Shown here piece after piece: positions 19,634-28,012 of a stretch of DNA of 64,000 bases (position 1 is the stretch's first letter; each line of letters begins with the position of its first letter). Where the stretch lies: assembly GCF_043555885.1 (NCBI RefSeq), contig NZ_JBIGHX010000006.1:288760-352759 (forward strand), written 5' to 3'. The notes beneath the pieces are model-generated. The model was not told where the DNA came from. It did not search any database and was given only the letters and a program-made list of their open reading frames with translations. Source of the stretch: Pelomonas lactea. Its GTDB lineage: Bacteria > Pseudomonadota > Gammaproteobacteria > Burkholderiales > Burkholderiaceae_C. Position numbers and translations under genes: made by a program.

Positions 19634-20308
19634 ATGGCACTGAATCGACTGCACCGCCGCCCGCTGCTGGCCCTGGCGGCCTCCCTGGCTCTGAGCCTGA
19701 CCGCCTGTGGCGGCGGGGGCGGCAGCGGCGGTGACAGCGGTGGCGGCGGCACCACGCCCACGCCGCCCGCGCCGGGCTCCGTCACGCTGACCGTCACGCA
19801 CAAGGTGCGCCTGACCACGACGCAGGGCGTCATCGAGATCGGCCTGGACCGCACGCATGCGCCCGTCACGGTGGACAACTTCCTGAAGTACGTCAATGAC
19901 GGCTTCTACAACGGCACCGTCTTCCACCGCGTCATCAACGGCTTCGTCATCCAGGGCGGCGGCGTGGCCCGCAATGGTGCCGGCGCGCTGCAGGAGAAGA
20001 CGCCCACTTACGCACCGATCGCGCTGGAGAGCCGCACGGGCCTGTCCAACCTGCGCGGCACGCTCGCGATGGCCCGCACCAACGCGCCCGACAGCGCCAC
20101 CAGCCAGTTCTTCGTCAACGTGGTGGACAACAACGGCACCGGCCTGAACAACCTGAACTACCAGAGCAGCGCCAGCCCCGGCTACGCCGTGTTCGGCCAG
20201 GTCACGGCGGGCCTGGACGTGGTGGACAAGATCAAGGCCGTCTCGACCAACTCGTCGGACGTGCCGCTGGTCGACGTGACCATCACGGAAGCCAAGGTCA
20301 TTCCGTAA
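19634..20308 (+). CDS. Cyclophilin-type peptidyl-prolyl isomerase lipoprotein (first copy)
   Basis: The product is 224 residues. A lipoprotein signal (LALSLTACGGGGG, Cys near residue 25) is followed by a Gly/Pro-rich linker and then a cyclophilin domain. Its conserved strands are FHRVINGFVIQGGG, RGTLAMARTNAPDSATSQFF and GYAVFGQV. Such enzymes catalyse proline isomerisation; this one should be membrane-anchored in the periplasm. The ATG lies one base after the panC stop, so it is probably translated from the panBC messenger. A paralogue follows after 73 bases. Confidence 0.9.
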   Translation: MALNRLHRRPLLALAASLALSLTACGGGGGSGGDSGGGGTTPTPPAPGSVTLTVTHKVRLTTTQGVIEIGLDRTHAPVTVDNFLKYVNDGFYNGTVFHRVINGFVIQGGGVARNGAGALQEKTPTYAPIALESRTGLSNLRGTLAMARTNAPDSATSQFFVNVVDNNGTGLNNLNYQSSASPGYAVFGQVTAGLDVVDKIKAVSTNSSDVPLVDVTITEAKVIP

Positions 20309-20381
20309 CCAACTGAATCAGCGTGTCGGCGGCGCACGCCGCCGGCCCGTTGGGCAGGCCCAGCCATACACGGGTCCTGCC

Positions 20382-21068
20382 ATGCTGCGCCGCCTTGCCA
20401 TCCTGCTTTCCGTCCTGAGCCTGGCCGCCTGCGGCGGCGGAGATGGCGACCATCACCATGGTGGTGGCGGTGGGGGCGGCGGCACGCCGTACCCGCAGCC
20501 CAATCCGAACCCCAACCCGCCCACGCTGTCGTGCAGCGCGGCGGGCCTGGCCGCATCGGCGGCCAGCCAGTGGGGCACGGTCTGCATGTTGACCAGCAGC
20601 GGGGAGATCGTCGTCGAGCTGTACGACAGCTACGCACCGCAGACGGTCGCCAACTTCTACAAGTACGTCGCGGCGGGCTTCTACACGAAGACGCTGATCC
20701 ACCGCGTCGACCGCGACTTCGTCGTGCAGGGCGGCGGCTACACGTCGGGCATGGTGACCAAGACGCCGCTGTACGCGCCCATCAGGCTGGAGAGCAACAA
20801 CAACCTCTCCAACCTGCGCGGCACCATCGCCATGGCCCGCCGCAGCGACGCCGACTCGGCCACCAGCCAGTTCTTCTTCAACGTGGTGGACAACACCAGC
20901 CTGGACTACCAGAGCCCCGCCAACCCGGGCTACGCGGTGTTCGGCCGCATCATCTCGGGGCTGAACACGCTGGACGCGATCAACGTGGTGCCCACCTACA
21001 CCTACAGCCAGAGCGACATCCAGCCGCGCACCGAAGTGCTGGTGTACTGGATGCAGCGGCTGAAGTAA
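20382..21068 (+). CDS. Cyclophilin-type peptidyl-prolyl isomerase lipoprotein (second copy)
   Basis: A 228-residue paralogue of the preceding gene. It has a lipobox (LSLAACGGG), a linker rich in His, Gly and Pro, an extra segment with two cysteines (LSCSAAGLAA and WGTVCMLTS) and a cyclophilin domain (LIHRVDRDFVVQGGG, GTIAMARRSDADSATSQFF, GYAVFGRI). The first conserved Phe of the FHRV motif is Ile here. The role is proline isomerisation in the periplasm, by family; the reason for two copies is unknown. It ends 124 bases before the hydrolase gene. Confidence 0.9.
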   Translation: MLRRLAILLSVLSLAACGGGDGDHHHGGGGGGGGTPYPQPNPNPNPPTLSCSAAGLAASAASQWGTVCMLTSSGEIVVELYDSYAPQTVANFYKYVAAGFYTKTLIHRVDRDFVVQGGGYTSGMVTKTPLYAPIRLESNNNLSNLRGTIAMARRSDADSATSQFFFNVVDNTSLDYQSPANPGYAVFGRIISGLNTLDAINVVPTYTYSQSDIQPRTEVLVYWMQRLK

Positions 21069-21192
21069 GGCCCGCCCGCCCGCACCTGCTGCGCGCCAAT
21101 CGTCCGCGCTGGCGGCCGTTCGTCATCCGGCCGGCGCGGGCCGCTGGCGGGCCGGGCAACATGGCCTCCGTCAACACCTTGATGGAGTCCAC

Positions 21193-22089
21193 ATGTCCCG
21201 CAAGCGTTCCTGGGCCGGCCTGTTCGCCGCCGCCGTCGGCATCCTGACCGCGCTGCACGTCAGCCAGGGCCAGGCGGCGCCGGCCGAGTTTCGCGACCTG
21301 AAGGTCGACGTCGTCGGCCAGGGCCGGCCGGTCGTCATGATCCCTGGCCTGAACAGCGCCGCCAGCGTGTGGACCGAGACCTGCGCCGCGCTGCAGCCCG
21401 GCGTGCAATGCCACCTTGTGCAGTTGCCCGGCTTCGCCGGCACGCCCGCCGTGGCGACGGAGAACTTCCAGCTCGCCATGCGCGACCGCCTGCTCGCCTA
21501 TCTGGACGACCGCAAGCTGGACAAGCCCGTCGTCATGGGCCACAGCCTGGGCGGCGTGCTGGCGCTGCAGATGGCGGCGGAAAAGCCGGGGCGCATCGAG
21601 CGCCTGGTCATCGTGGACAGCCTGCCCTTCCTGGGCGGTCTGCGCGGCATGACGCCCGAGCAGGCCAGGGGCATGGCCGCCGGCATGCGCCAGCAGATGC
21701 TGGCCGCCACCAAGGAGCAGTGGGAAGCCGGCACGCGCCAGGGCGCCGGCGGCATGAGCCGCAGCCCGGCCAACACCGAGCGCGTCATCGCCTGGGGCCT
21801 GGCCAGCGACCGCGCGACGACGGCGCAGGCCATGTCCGAGCTGTGGGGCGACGACCTGCGGCCGCTGCTGCCGCGCATCACGACGCCGACGCTGGTGATG
21901 GGCGCCTGGGCTGCCTACGAACCGATGGGCTCGACACTGGAGAGCACCAGGAAGATCTTCGAGACCCAGTACGCGGGTCTCAGCGGCGCGAAGGTGTCGA
22001 TGAGCCTGCGCGGCCACCACTTCCTCATGTGGGACGATGCCGACTGGCTGGTGGGCGAGGTGAAGGCCTTCCTGGCCGCAAAGCCGTAA
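21193..22089 (+). CDS. Exported alpha/beta hydrolase
   Basis: The product is 298 residues with a signal peptide (MSRKRSWAGLFAAAVGILTALHVSQGQAAPA in outline). The alpha/beta-hydrolase fold is clear: MIPGLNSAASVW (oxyanion region), nucleophile elbow GHSLGG with Ser118, and C-terminal His in RGHHFLMWDD. Substrate cannot be deduced. The next gene, a histidine kinase, starts 18 bases downstream, so the hydrolase and the two-component pair are probably one operon. Confidence 0.88.
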   Translation: MSRKRSWAGLFAAAVGILTALHVSQGQAAPAEFRDLKVDVVGQGRPVVMIPGLNSAASVWTETCAALQPGVQCHLVQLPGFAGTPAVATENFQLAMRDRLLAYLDDRKLDKPVVMGHSLGGVLALQMAAEKPGRIERLVIVDSLPFLGGLRGMTPEQARGMAAGMRQQMLAATKEQWEAGTRQGAGGMSRSPANTERVIAWGLASDRATTAQAMSELWGDDLRPLLPRITTPTLVMGAWAAYEPMGSTLESTRKIFETQYAGLSGAKVSMSLRGHHFLMWDDADWLVGEVKAFLAAKP

Positions 22090-22107
22090 CGACGGGTTCG
22101 GAGGCCC

Positions 22108-23154
22108 ATGACGACAGGCAAACGCAGCGCGATCCAGGCGCTGTTGTGGAGTTTCTATGCCGGCCTCTCGCTCGCGATGATCGCGAGCTTCGGGCCGCTG
22201 ACCGGCTCCATGGCCTTCGTCATGGTGTTCGTGGCCGCCGGGTTGTGGGGCTGCAGCGAACTGCTGCGCGCGCTGGCCCTGCGCCACGGCTGGCTGGACC
22301 TGCCGCCCCGCGGCCTGTTGCTGCGCCTGCTGGGGTTGCCGCCGCTGATGGCCTTCGCACTGCAGCTCCTGACCTCCGCCGTCAGCTGGACCGGTATCCA
22401 GCTGGGCCTGCTGGCATTTCCCCCCGGCATGCCGCGCGGCGGCTTGGTGATGCTGGGCTACACGCTCAACACCAGCGTGCTGCTGTGGTTGTGGCTGGCC
22501 GTCTGGGTGGGGGTGCACATGGTCAACCGCTGGCGCCTGGGCGAGATCGCCAAGTGGCAGGCCGAGACGGCGGCGCGCGAGCTGGAGCTGCAGGTGCTGC
22601 GCGCCCAGATCAACCCGCATTTCCTGTTCAACGCGCTGAACAACCTGCGCGCCCTCGTCAACGAAGACCCGGCCCGCGCCCGCGAGATGCTGAGCCGCCT
22701 GTCCAACACGCTGCGCCACACGCTGCAGCACAGCGCCAAGGAGCGCGTGCCGCTGGCCGACGAGCTGGCCGTCGTGCGCGACTACGTGGCGCTGGAGCAG
22801 CTGCACCACGAGGAGCGGCTGCGCGTGGACTGGCAGGTGGACGCCGCGGCCGAAGCCGCCAGCGTGCCGCCCATGCTGCTGCAGCTGATGGTGGAGAACG
22901 CCATCAAGCACGGCATCGCGCGTACGCCGGGCGGCGGGGTCGTCAACATCCGCATCGCGCGCGAGGGCGAGGCGCTGCAGATCGCCGTCGACAACCCCGG
23001 CCGCTGGGCGCCGTGGAGCGGCGCGCAGGCCGGCACCGGCCTGGGCCTGACCCATCTGCGCGAGCGCCTGCGGCACGCCGGCGGGCGTGGGGCCGACTGT
23101 CGCATCGTCGATGCCGATGGCCGCGTGCAGGTCTGCATGACACTGGCGGCATGA
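22108..23154 (+). CDS. LytS-type membrane sensor histidine kinase
   Basis: The product is 348 residues. Four hydrophobic segments occupy the N-terminal 140 residues. The phosphoacceptor helix contains INPHFLFNALNNLRALVN, then an N-box (LMVENAIKHGIARTP) and the glycine-rich GTGLGLTHLRERLRHAGG. This is the same architecture as the kinase at 11824-12885. The stop overlaps the start of the response-regulator gene by four bases (ATGA). Confidence 0.93.
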   Translation: MTTGKRSAIQALLWSFYAGLSLAMIASFGPLTGSMAFVMVFVAAGLWGCSELLRALALRHGWLDLPPRGLLLRLLGLPPLMAFALQLLTSAVSWTGIQLGLLAFPPGMPRGGLVMLGYTLNTSVLLWLWLAVWVGVHMVNRWRLGEIAKWQAETAARELELQVLRAQINPHFLFNALNNLRALVNEDPARAREMLSRLSNTLRHTLQHSAKERVPLADELAVVRDYVALEQLHHEERLRVDWQVDAAAEAASVPPMLLQLMVENAIKHGIARTPGGGVVNIRIAREGEALQIAVDNPGRWAPWSGAQAGTGLGLTHLRERLRHAGGRGADCRIVDADGRVQVCMTLAA

Positions 23155-23876
23155 GGATCTTCATCGTCGAGGACTCGCGCCTGGCCCGCCAGGAGCTGCG
23201 CACGCTGCTGGCGGCCATCCCGGATGCCGATGTCGTGGGCGAAGCCGCCGAGCTGGCCGCGGCGCGCTCCGGCGTCGAGGCCCTGGCACCCGAGCTGCTG
23301 CTGCTGGACGTGGAGCTGCCCGGCGCCACCGGCTTCGACCTGCTGGACCAGCTGGAACATGTGCCGCTGGTCGTCTTCACGACGGCCTACGACCAGCATG
23401 CGCTGGCCGCCTTCGAGCGCAACGCGCTGGACTACCTGCTCAAGCCCATCGACCCAGCCCGGCTGGAGGCCGCACTGGCGAAGGCGCGTGCGCGGCTGCG
23501 GCCGGCGCCGGTCGCCGCGTCGCAGGCCGCGGTGGCGACCAAGGGCGCGGACGACATGGTCTTCCTGCGCGACGGCGAGCGCTGCTGGTTTGTGCGGCTG
23601 GGCGACATTGCCGGGTTTGAAGCCTGCGGCAACTACGCCCAGGCCTGGTTCGACGGCCAGCGCCCGCTGATCAACCGCACGCTGACCAGCCTGGAGGACA
23701 GGCTGGACCCGCAGCTGTTCTTCCGCGCCAGCCGCAGCCACCTGATCAACCTGCGCTGGATCCAGGGCATCACGCCCTCCAGCAGCGACGGTTACCGCGT
23801 CACGCTGAAGGACGGCCACCAGGTGGAGGTGTCGCGGCGCCAGGCCAGGCTGCTGCGGGAGAAGCTGGAGCTGTAG
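23151..23876 (+). CDS. LytTR-family response regulator
   Basis: The product is 241 residues. The receiver domain has EDS near the N-terminus, phosphoacceptor Asp in LLLDVELPGATG, TTAYDQHALAAF and YLLKPIDP. A linker rich in Ala follows, then a LytTR DNA-binding domain (CWFVRLGDIAGFEACGNYAQ, FFRASRSHLINLRWI, VEVSRRQARLLREKL). It is translationally coupled to the kinase just upstream. The ATG is fixed by the four-base overlap; longer frames from upstream are a different reading of the kinase. Confidence 0.93.
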   Translation: MRIFIVEDSRLARQELRTLLAAIPDADVVGEAAELAAARSGVEALAPELLLLDVELPGATGFDLLDQLEHVPLVVFTTAYDQHALAAFERNALDYLLKPIDPARLEAALAKARARLRPAPVAASQAAVATKGADDMVFLRDGERCWFVRLGDIAGFEACGNYAQAWFDGQRPLINRTLTSLEDRLDPQLFFRASRSHLINLRWIQGITPSSSDGYRVTLKDGHQVEVSRRQARLLREKLEL

Positions 23877-24002
23877 CGGCCCGTCGGTTGGCGGCGCAGG
23901 CTGTCCCGTGCGATCTGCAGTTCGTCGGCTTGCGGGTGACGGCTGGGGCAGAGATGCGACGATGCCGGCCACTTCAACCCCGGACTGCCAGGACTTCAGA
24001 CC

Positions 24003-24194
24003 ATGACCCGCTCCGCCACCTTCGCCGTCTCGCTGGCCGCCGCCGCACTGCTGAGCGCCTGCGTGTTCGCGCCGCCCGCCGGCGTCATCTCGGCCGACTC
24101 CGACGCCATTGCCAAGATGAGCGAGCGCGCCGTCGCCACGTGCGGCCAGGGCAATGTGCGGGAAGTGAACGCCAAGAGCTTCACCTGCAAGTGA
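24003..24194 (+). CDS. Small lipoprotein
   Basis: The product is 63 residues. A signal sequence with lipobox LLSAC (Cys near 20) makes it a predicted lipoprotein of about 44 mature residues, containing two further cysteines (ATCGQG and SFTCK). I do not recognise it. It is convergent with recG, the stop codons being nine bases apart. Confidence 0.7.
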   Translation: MTRSATFAVSLAAAALLSACVFAPPAGVISADSDAIAKMSERAVATCGQGNVREVNAKSFTCK

Positions 24195-24203
24195 GCGGGC
24201 CGC

Positions 24204-26267
24204 TCAGGCCTTCAGGAACTCCGCCTTCGTCCCCAGCCAGCGCGCCACCTGGCGCCGCGCGGCCTCGGGGTGTTCGTCCAGCAGCCACGGCGCCAGCTCG
24301 CGCGCGGCCACCAGCAGCGGCGCGTCCTCCTGCAGGTCGGCAAAGCGCAGCAGCTCGGCGCCGCTCTGGCGCGAGCCCATGAACTCGCCGGGGCCGCGGA
24401 TGTCCAGGTCGCGCCGCGCGATCTCGAAGCCGTCGGTGGTCTCGGCCATGGCCTTGAGCCGCGACTTGCCCGTGTCCGACAGCGGCGGGCTGTAGATCAG
24501 CACGCACACACTCGCCTTTGACCCGCGCCCCACGCGGCCGCGCAGCTGGTGCAGCTGTGCGAGGCCGAAGCGCTCGGCATGCTCGATGACCATCAGGCTG
24601 GCATTGGGCACATCCACGCCCACCTCGATGACGGTAGTCGCCACCAGCACGCTCATCGCGCCGCTGGAGAACTGCGCCATCACGGCCGCCTTGTCCGCCG
24701 GCGACATGCGCCCGTGCAGCAGGCCCACCGACGTGCCGGCCAGCGTCTCGCTCAGCTCGGCATGCGTCTCGGTGGCGTTGCGCAGGTCGACGGCCTCGCT
24801 CTCCTCCACCAGCGGGCAGACCCAGTAGACCTGCGCGCCGTCGGCCACCGCCATGCGGATCTTGTCGACCACGTCATGCCGCTTGGCCTCGGTGAACACC
24901 TTGGTCACGATGGGGCTGCGGCCGGGCGGCAGCTCGTCGATGGTGGAGACGTCCAGGTCGGCGAAGTAGGTCATCGCCAGCGTCCGCGGGATGGGCGTGG
25001 CGCTCATCATCAACAGGTGCGGCTCCAAGTCCATCGCCTTGAGCTTGTTGCGCAAGGCCAGCCGCTGCGCCACGCCGAAGCGGTGCTGCTCGTCGATGAT
25101 GGCCAGGCCCAGCTTCGCGAACTTGACCTTGTCCTCGATGACGGCATGCGTGCCGACAACGAGTTGCGCCTCGCCCGACGCGGCCGCGTCCAGCATCTTC
25201 TGCCGCGCCTTGCCCTTCACGCTGCCGGTGATCCAGGCCACCTTCAGCCCCAGCGGCTCCAGCCAGGCTATGAGCTTGCGGAAATGCTGCTCGGCCAGGA
25301 TCTCTGTGGGCGCCATCAGCGCGCACTGCCAGCCGGCGTCGATGGCGATGGCCGCGGCCAGCGCGGCGACGACCGTCTTGCCCGAGCCCACATCGCCCTG
25401 CAGCAGCCGGTGCGTGGGCTGCGGCCGGGCGAGGTCTTGCGCGATCTCCTCGCACACGCGCTGCTGCGCCGCCGTGAGCTGGAACGGCAGCACGCCCAGC
25501 AGCTTCTCGTGCAGGCCGCCGGGGCGCGCCTGCAGGGCCGGGGCCACCAGCAGCGCCCGCTCGCGCTGTGCCTGCAGCTGTGACAGCTGCTGCGCCAGCA
25601 GTTCCTCGAACTTGAGCCGGTGCCAGGCCGGGTGCTGGTGCTCGTGCAGCGCGTGCTGCGACGCGCTGGGCGGCGGGTGGTGCAGATAGGTCAGCGCGTC
25701 CTTCAGCGTGGGCAGCCCGCGCGGCACGACGCCGGGCGGCAGGATCTCGCGCAGGTCCGCCCGCGCCAGGCCCGACGCGACGGCCTTGCGCAGATAGGCC
25801 TGAGGCAGCTGCGCCGACGCGGGGTAGACGGGCGTGAGCTCTTTAGCCAGCGGCGTGTCGTCGTCCACCACCTTGACGACCGGGTGCACCATCTCGCGGC
25901 CGAAGAAGCCGATACGCGGCTCGCCGCGCAGCCGCAGCCGCGCACCGACGGCCATCTGCTTCTGTTGCGACGGGTAGAAGTGCAGGAAGCGCAGCAGCAG
26001 CGAGCCGGTCTCGTCCTTCACGCGCACCAGCAGCTGGCGCCGCGAGCGCAGCTCGATCTGGCTGTCGACGACGACGCCTTCCACCTGGGCCGCCTCGTTG
26101 TCGTGCAGCGCGCCTATGGGCGTGATGCGGGTCTCGTCCTCGTAGCGCAGCGGCAGGTGCAGGGCCAGGTCGATGTCGCGCACCAGGCCCAGCTTCTCCA
26201 TCGCCTTCTGCGGGGCGGACTTGGGTTTGGCAGGGGGCGGGGAGGCGGCCTCGGGCATGGGCCGCAT
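24204..26267 (-). CDS. recG: ATP-dependent DNA helicase RecG
   Basis: The product is 687 residues, the usual length. RecG remodels stalled replication forks and Holliday junctions. The N-terminal wedge/OB domain (residues about 60-160) is followed by the helicase core with Walker A GDVGSGKT (291-298), APTEILAEQHF, the DEQH box in IIDEQHRFGVAQR, MSATPIPRTLA, VATTVIEVGVDVPNA and QLRGRVGRG. All helicase motifs are intact. It starts 21 bases downstream of the solute-binding-protein gene on the same strand. Confidence 0.97.
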   Translation of the reverse strand: MRPMPEAASPPPAKPKSAPQKAMEKLGLVRDIDLALHLPLRYEDETRITPIGALHDNEAAQVEGVVVDSQIELRSRRQLLVRVKDETGSLLLRFLHFYPSQQKQMAVGARLRLRGEPRIGFFGREMVHPVVKVVDDDTPLAKELTPVYPASAQLPQAYLRKAVASGLARADLREILPPGVVPRGLPTLKDALTYLHHPPPSASQHALHEHQHPAWHRLKFEELLAQQLSQLQAQRERALLVAPALQARPGGLHEKLLGVLPFQLTAAQQRVCEEIAQDLARPQPTHRLLQGDVGSGKTVVAALAAAIAIDAGWQCALMAPTEILAEQHFRKLIAWLEPLGLKVAWITGSVKGKARQKMLDAAASGEAQLVVGTHAVIEDKVKFAKLGLAIIDEQHRFGVAQRLALRNKLKAMDLEPHLLMMSATPIPRTLAMTYFADLDVSTIDELPPGRSPIVTKVFTEAKRHDVVDKIRMAVADGAQVYWVCPLVEESEAVDLRNATETHAELSETLAGTSVGLLHGRMSPADKAAVMAQFSSGAMSVLVATTVIEVGVDVPNASLMVIEHAERFGLAQLHQLRGRVGRGSKASVCVLIYSPPLSDTGKSRLKAMAETTDGFEIARRDLDIRGPGEFMGSRQSGAELLRFADLQEDAPLLVAARELAPWLLDEHPEAARRQVARWLGTKAEFLKA

Positions 26268-26288
26268 TCTGGCGGCTTGCGCGCCGCG

Positions 26289-27038
26289 TCAGCGGAAGTA
26301 GCGCTGCCGCAGCCGGTCGTAGCGGCCGTCGCGCTTGAGGGCGTCGAGCGCCGCCTGCAGCCGGCGCACCAGGGCCGGGTCGGCGTCGGGCCGCAGGCCG
26401 TAGTAGTAGCTGCGCGTCGAGTCCTGTTCCATGACCGGTTGCAGCGTGCCATAGGGCAGCTGCAGCTGGCGCAGGTTCCAGGCGGCGGCCCAGTCCAGCA
26501 GCGCCACGTACTCCATGCGGCCGGCCAGCAGCTTGCGAACGTTGGTCGCGTCGTCCAGCCCGTGCTCCAGCTCCAGGCCGGGCCTGAGGCCGGCGGCCTG
26601 CAGCTGCCGGTCGGCGGCCGAGTCGCGCACGACGCCGATGCGCGCCGCACCGAGCTCGGCGAGCTGGGTCATGGCCAGGTCGCTGCGGCTGGCGAGGCGA
26701 TACAGCAGGATGCGGCGTTGCGCGATGGGGCCGACCCACTGGAACTGCGACTCGCGTTCGGGCGTGCGGGTCAGCGAGAACAGCACGCTGTTGGCACTGG
26801 CCTCGGCGGCCTGCACGGCGCGTTGCCAGGGCAGCACCTGCAGTGCCAGTCGCAGGCCGGCGCTGGCGGCCATCAGGCGCAGCAGCTCGACGCTGAATCC
26901 CTGGGCGCCGGCTTCGTCCTGGTAGTTCAGCGGTGGCAGGTTTTCCGTGATGCCCTGCAGCGTCGCGTCGCCGGCAGCCGCAATGGCGAGCGGCGCGGCG
27001 AGCAGGGTGGTCAGCGCGAGGCAGGAGCGGCGTTTCAC
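26289..27038 (-). CDS. Periplasmic solute-binding protein, family 3 type
   Basis: A 249-residue protein with a signal peptide (MKRRSCLALTTLLAAPLAIAAA). The mature sequence follows the SBP_bac_3 pattern: ITENLPPLNYQDEAGAQGFSVELLRLM at the N-lobe, PWQRAVQAAEASANSVLFSLTRTPERE, IGVVRDSAADR and a C-terminal helix ALDALKRDGRYDRLRQRYF. No permease or ATPase genes are adjacent, so it may be an orphan receptor rather than part of an intact ABC importer. Ligand unknown; amino acids are typical of the family. Confidence 0.85.
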   Translation of the reverse strand: MKRRSCLALTTLLAAPLAIAAAGDATLQGITENLPPLNYQDEAGAQGFSVELLRLMAASAGLRLALQVLPWQRAVQAAEASANSVLFSLTRTPERESQFQWVGPIAQRRILLYRLASRSDLAMTQLAELGAARIGVVRDSAADRQLQAAGLRPGLELEHGLDDATNVRKLLAGRMEYVALLDWAAAWNLRQLQLPYGTLQPVMEQDSTRSYYYGLRPDADPALVRRLQAALDALKRDGRYDRLRQRYFR

Positions 27039-27145
27039 GACGGCGGGTCTGGAGAGCGGCCGAGTCTAGGTCGCCCGCATGACAAACCTTCGCGCCGCCG
27101 CGTGCGGGCCGTGCGATTTCGCGCGCCGGGCCCGTGGCCGTGGGG

Positions 27146-27514
27146 TCAGCCCGGCGTCGCCACGCCAGCCATGCGGTCGTGGGCGCGGAAGAACTGGCGC
27201 GCCAGCGCCAACAGCTGGCCCTGGCTCAGCTCGGCGGCAGGGCGGTAGTCGGCGATGTGCGGCGCCAGCTGCGGCCGGTGCGCTTCCACATAGTGGCGGA
27301 ACTGACCCAGCACGACGTGCGAGCCGGTCATCAGCACCTCCGGGGTGTCCTGCAGCGCCTGGCACAGCGCGGCGAAGAGGGCCTGCAGGCTGCGCGAGTC
27401 ATCGCCGTGCGCGTGCCGCTCATGGGCCTCGATGCGTGCGGCGTGAACCTGGTGCGCATCGAAATGCAGCACCTGGGCGTGGTGATGGTCGAGATGGACA
27501 ACGGCGTGGAACAT
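27146..27514 (-). CDS. Small eRF1-domain-like 'translational machinery' protein
   Basis: The product is 122 residues from the ATG at 27514, preceded by GGAG. The sequence MFHAVVHLDHHHAQVLHFDA, then a middle segment PEVLMTGSHVVLGQFRHYVE and the final QLLALARQFFRAHDRM, resembles small proteobacterial proteins annotated as translational machinery or eRF1-like proteins. The first 40 residues are unusually His-rich. It follows the DksA-like gene by 20 bases and is probably in the same operon. Function is not established. Confidence 0.65.
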   Translation of the reverse strand: MFHAVVHLDHHHAQVLHFDAHQVHAARIEAHERHAHGDDSRSLQALFAALCQALQDTPEVLMTGSHVVLGQFRHYVEAHRPQLAPHIADYRPAAELSQGQLLALARQFFRAHDRMAGVATPG

Positions 27515-27534
27515 GGGAAGTCTCCGGTGGGATG

Positions 27535-27885
27535 TCAACGGGTGGTTTCGGTGGCGGCCTGGCAGTCGACGCAGCGCAACGCCTGCGGCTGGCGCTGCAG
27601 CCGGTCGAAAGGGATGACGGCCGCACAGTCGATGCAGCGGCCGTAGGCGGGCGTCTTCAAGCGCATCAGCGCGTCGTCGAGGGCGTCCAGCTCGGCGAGC
27701 AGGTGGTCGTCGCGGGCCTGATCCAGTTCGCGGTCGGCGTCGTCGTCTGCCAGCAACGCGGCGGCGTGCGCGACGCGGTCGACGCCGTCGCGCTGGGCCT
27801 GCAGCGCCGCCTGCACGCGTTGGCGGGCCAGCGTCAGCTCGCTTTCCAGCAGGGCATGTTGTCCGGGGGTAAGGGCAGTGCTCAT
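27535..27885 (-). CDS. DksA/TraR-family zinc-finger protein
   Basis: A 116-residue protein with a strong AGGAGG ribosome site before the ATG at 27885. The N-terminal half is helical and coiled-coil-like, with an acidic tip (ALLADDDADRELDQARDDH). The C-terminal zinc finger is CIDCAAVIPFDRL followed by RCVDCQA, four cysteines as in DksA. Members bind the RNA polymerase secondary channel, DksA acting with ppGpp. Since it is shorter than classical DksA (about 150), I call it a DksA/TraR-like protein rather than dksA itself. It is divergent from queA across 127 bases. Confidence 0.88.
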   Translation of the reverse strand: MSTALTPGQHALLESELTLARQRVQAALQAQRDGVDRVAHAAALLADDDADRELDQARDDHLLAELDALDDALMRLKTPAYGRCIDCAAVIPFDRLQRQPQALRCVDCQAATETTR

Positions 27886-28012
27886 GGAACCTCCTGGCGC
27901 CCATGCTGGCACCCTGCCCGTGGCGGCGCGTTGCGCTGCGTCAAGAAGGTGGCGATGGGAGAATCCGCCTCCCTCCACTGGTTTGGCACGGGTCCGTCCG
28001 GCCCTCAAGCGC

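Noticed and set aside
24192..24206. Perfect palindrome TGAGCGG-G-CCGCTCA spanning both stop codons of the small lipoprotein and recG
   Set aside because: A one-base loop and no T-tract on either side, so not a terminator; the overlap with two convergent stop codons may be chance.
27990..28012. TGGCACG element upstream of queA as a sigma-54 promoter
   Set aside because: The -24-like half is present, but the -12 half (TTGC-type) is missing at the required spacing.
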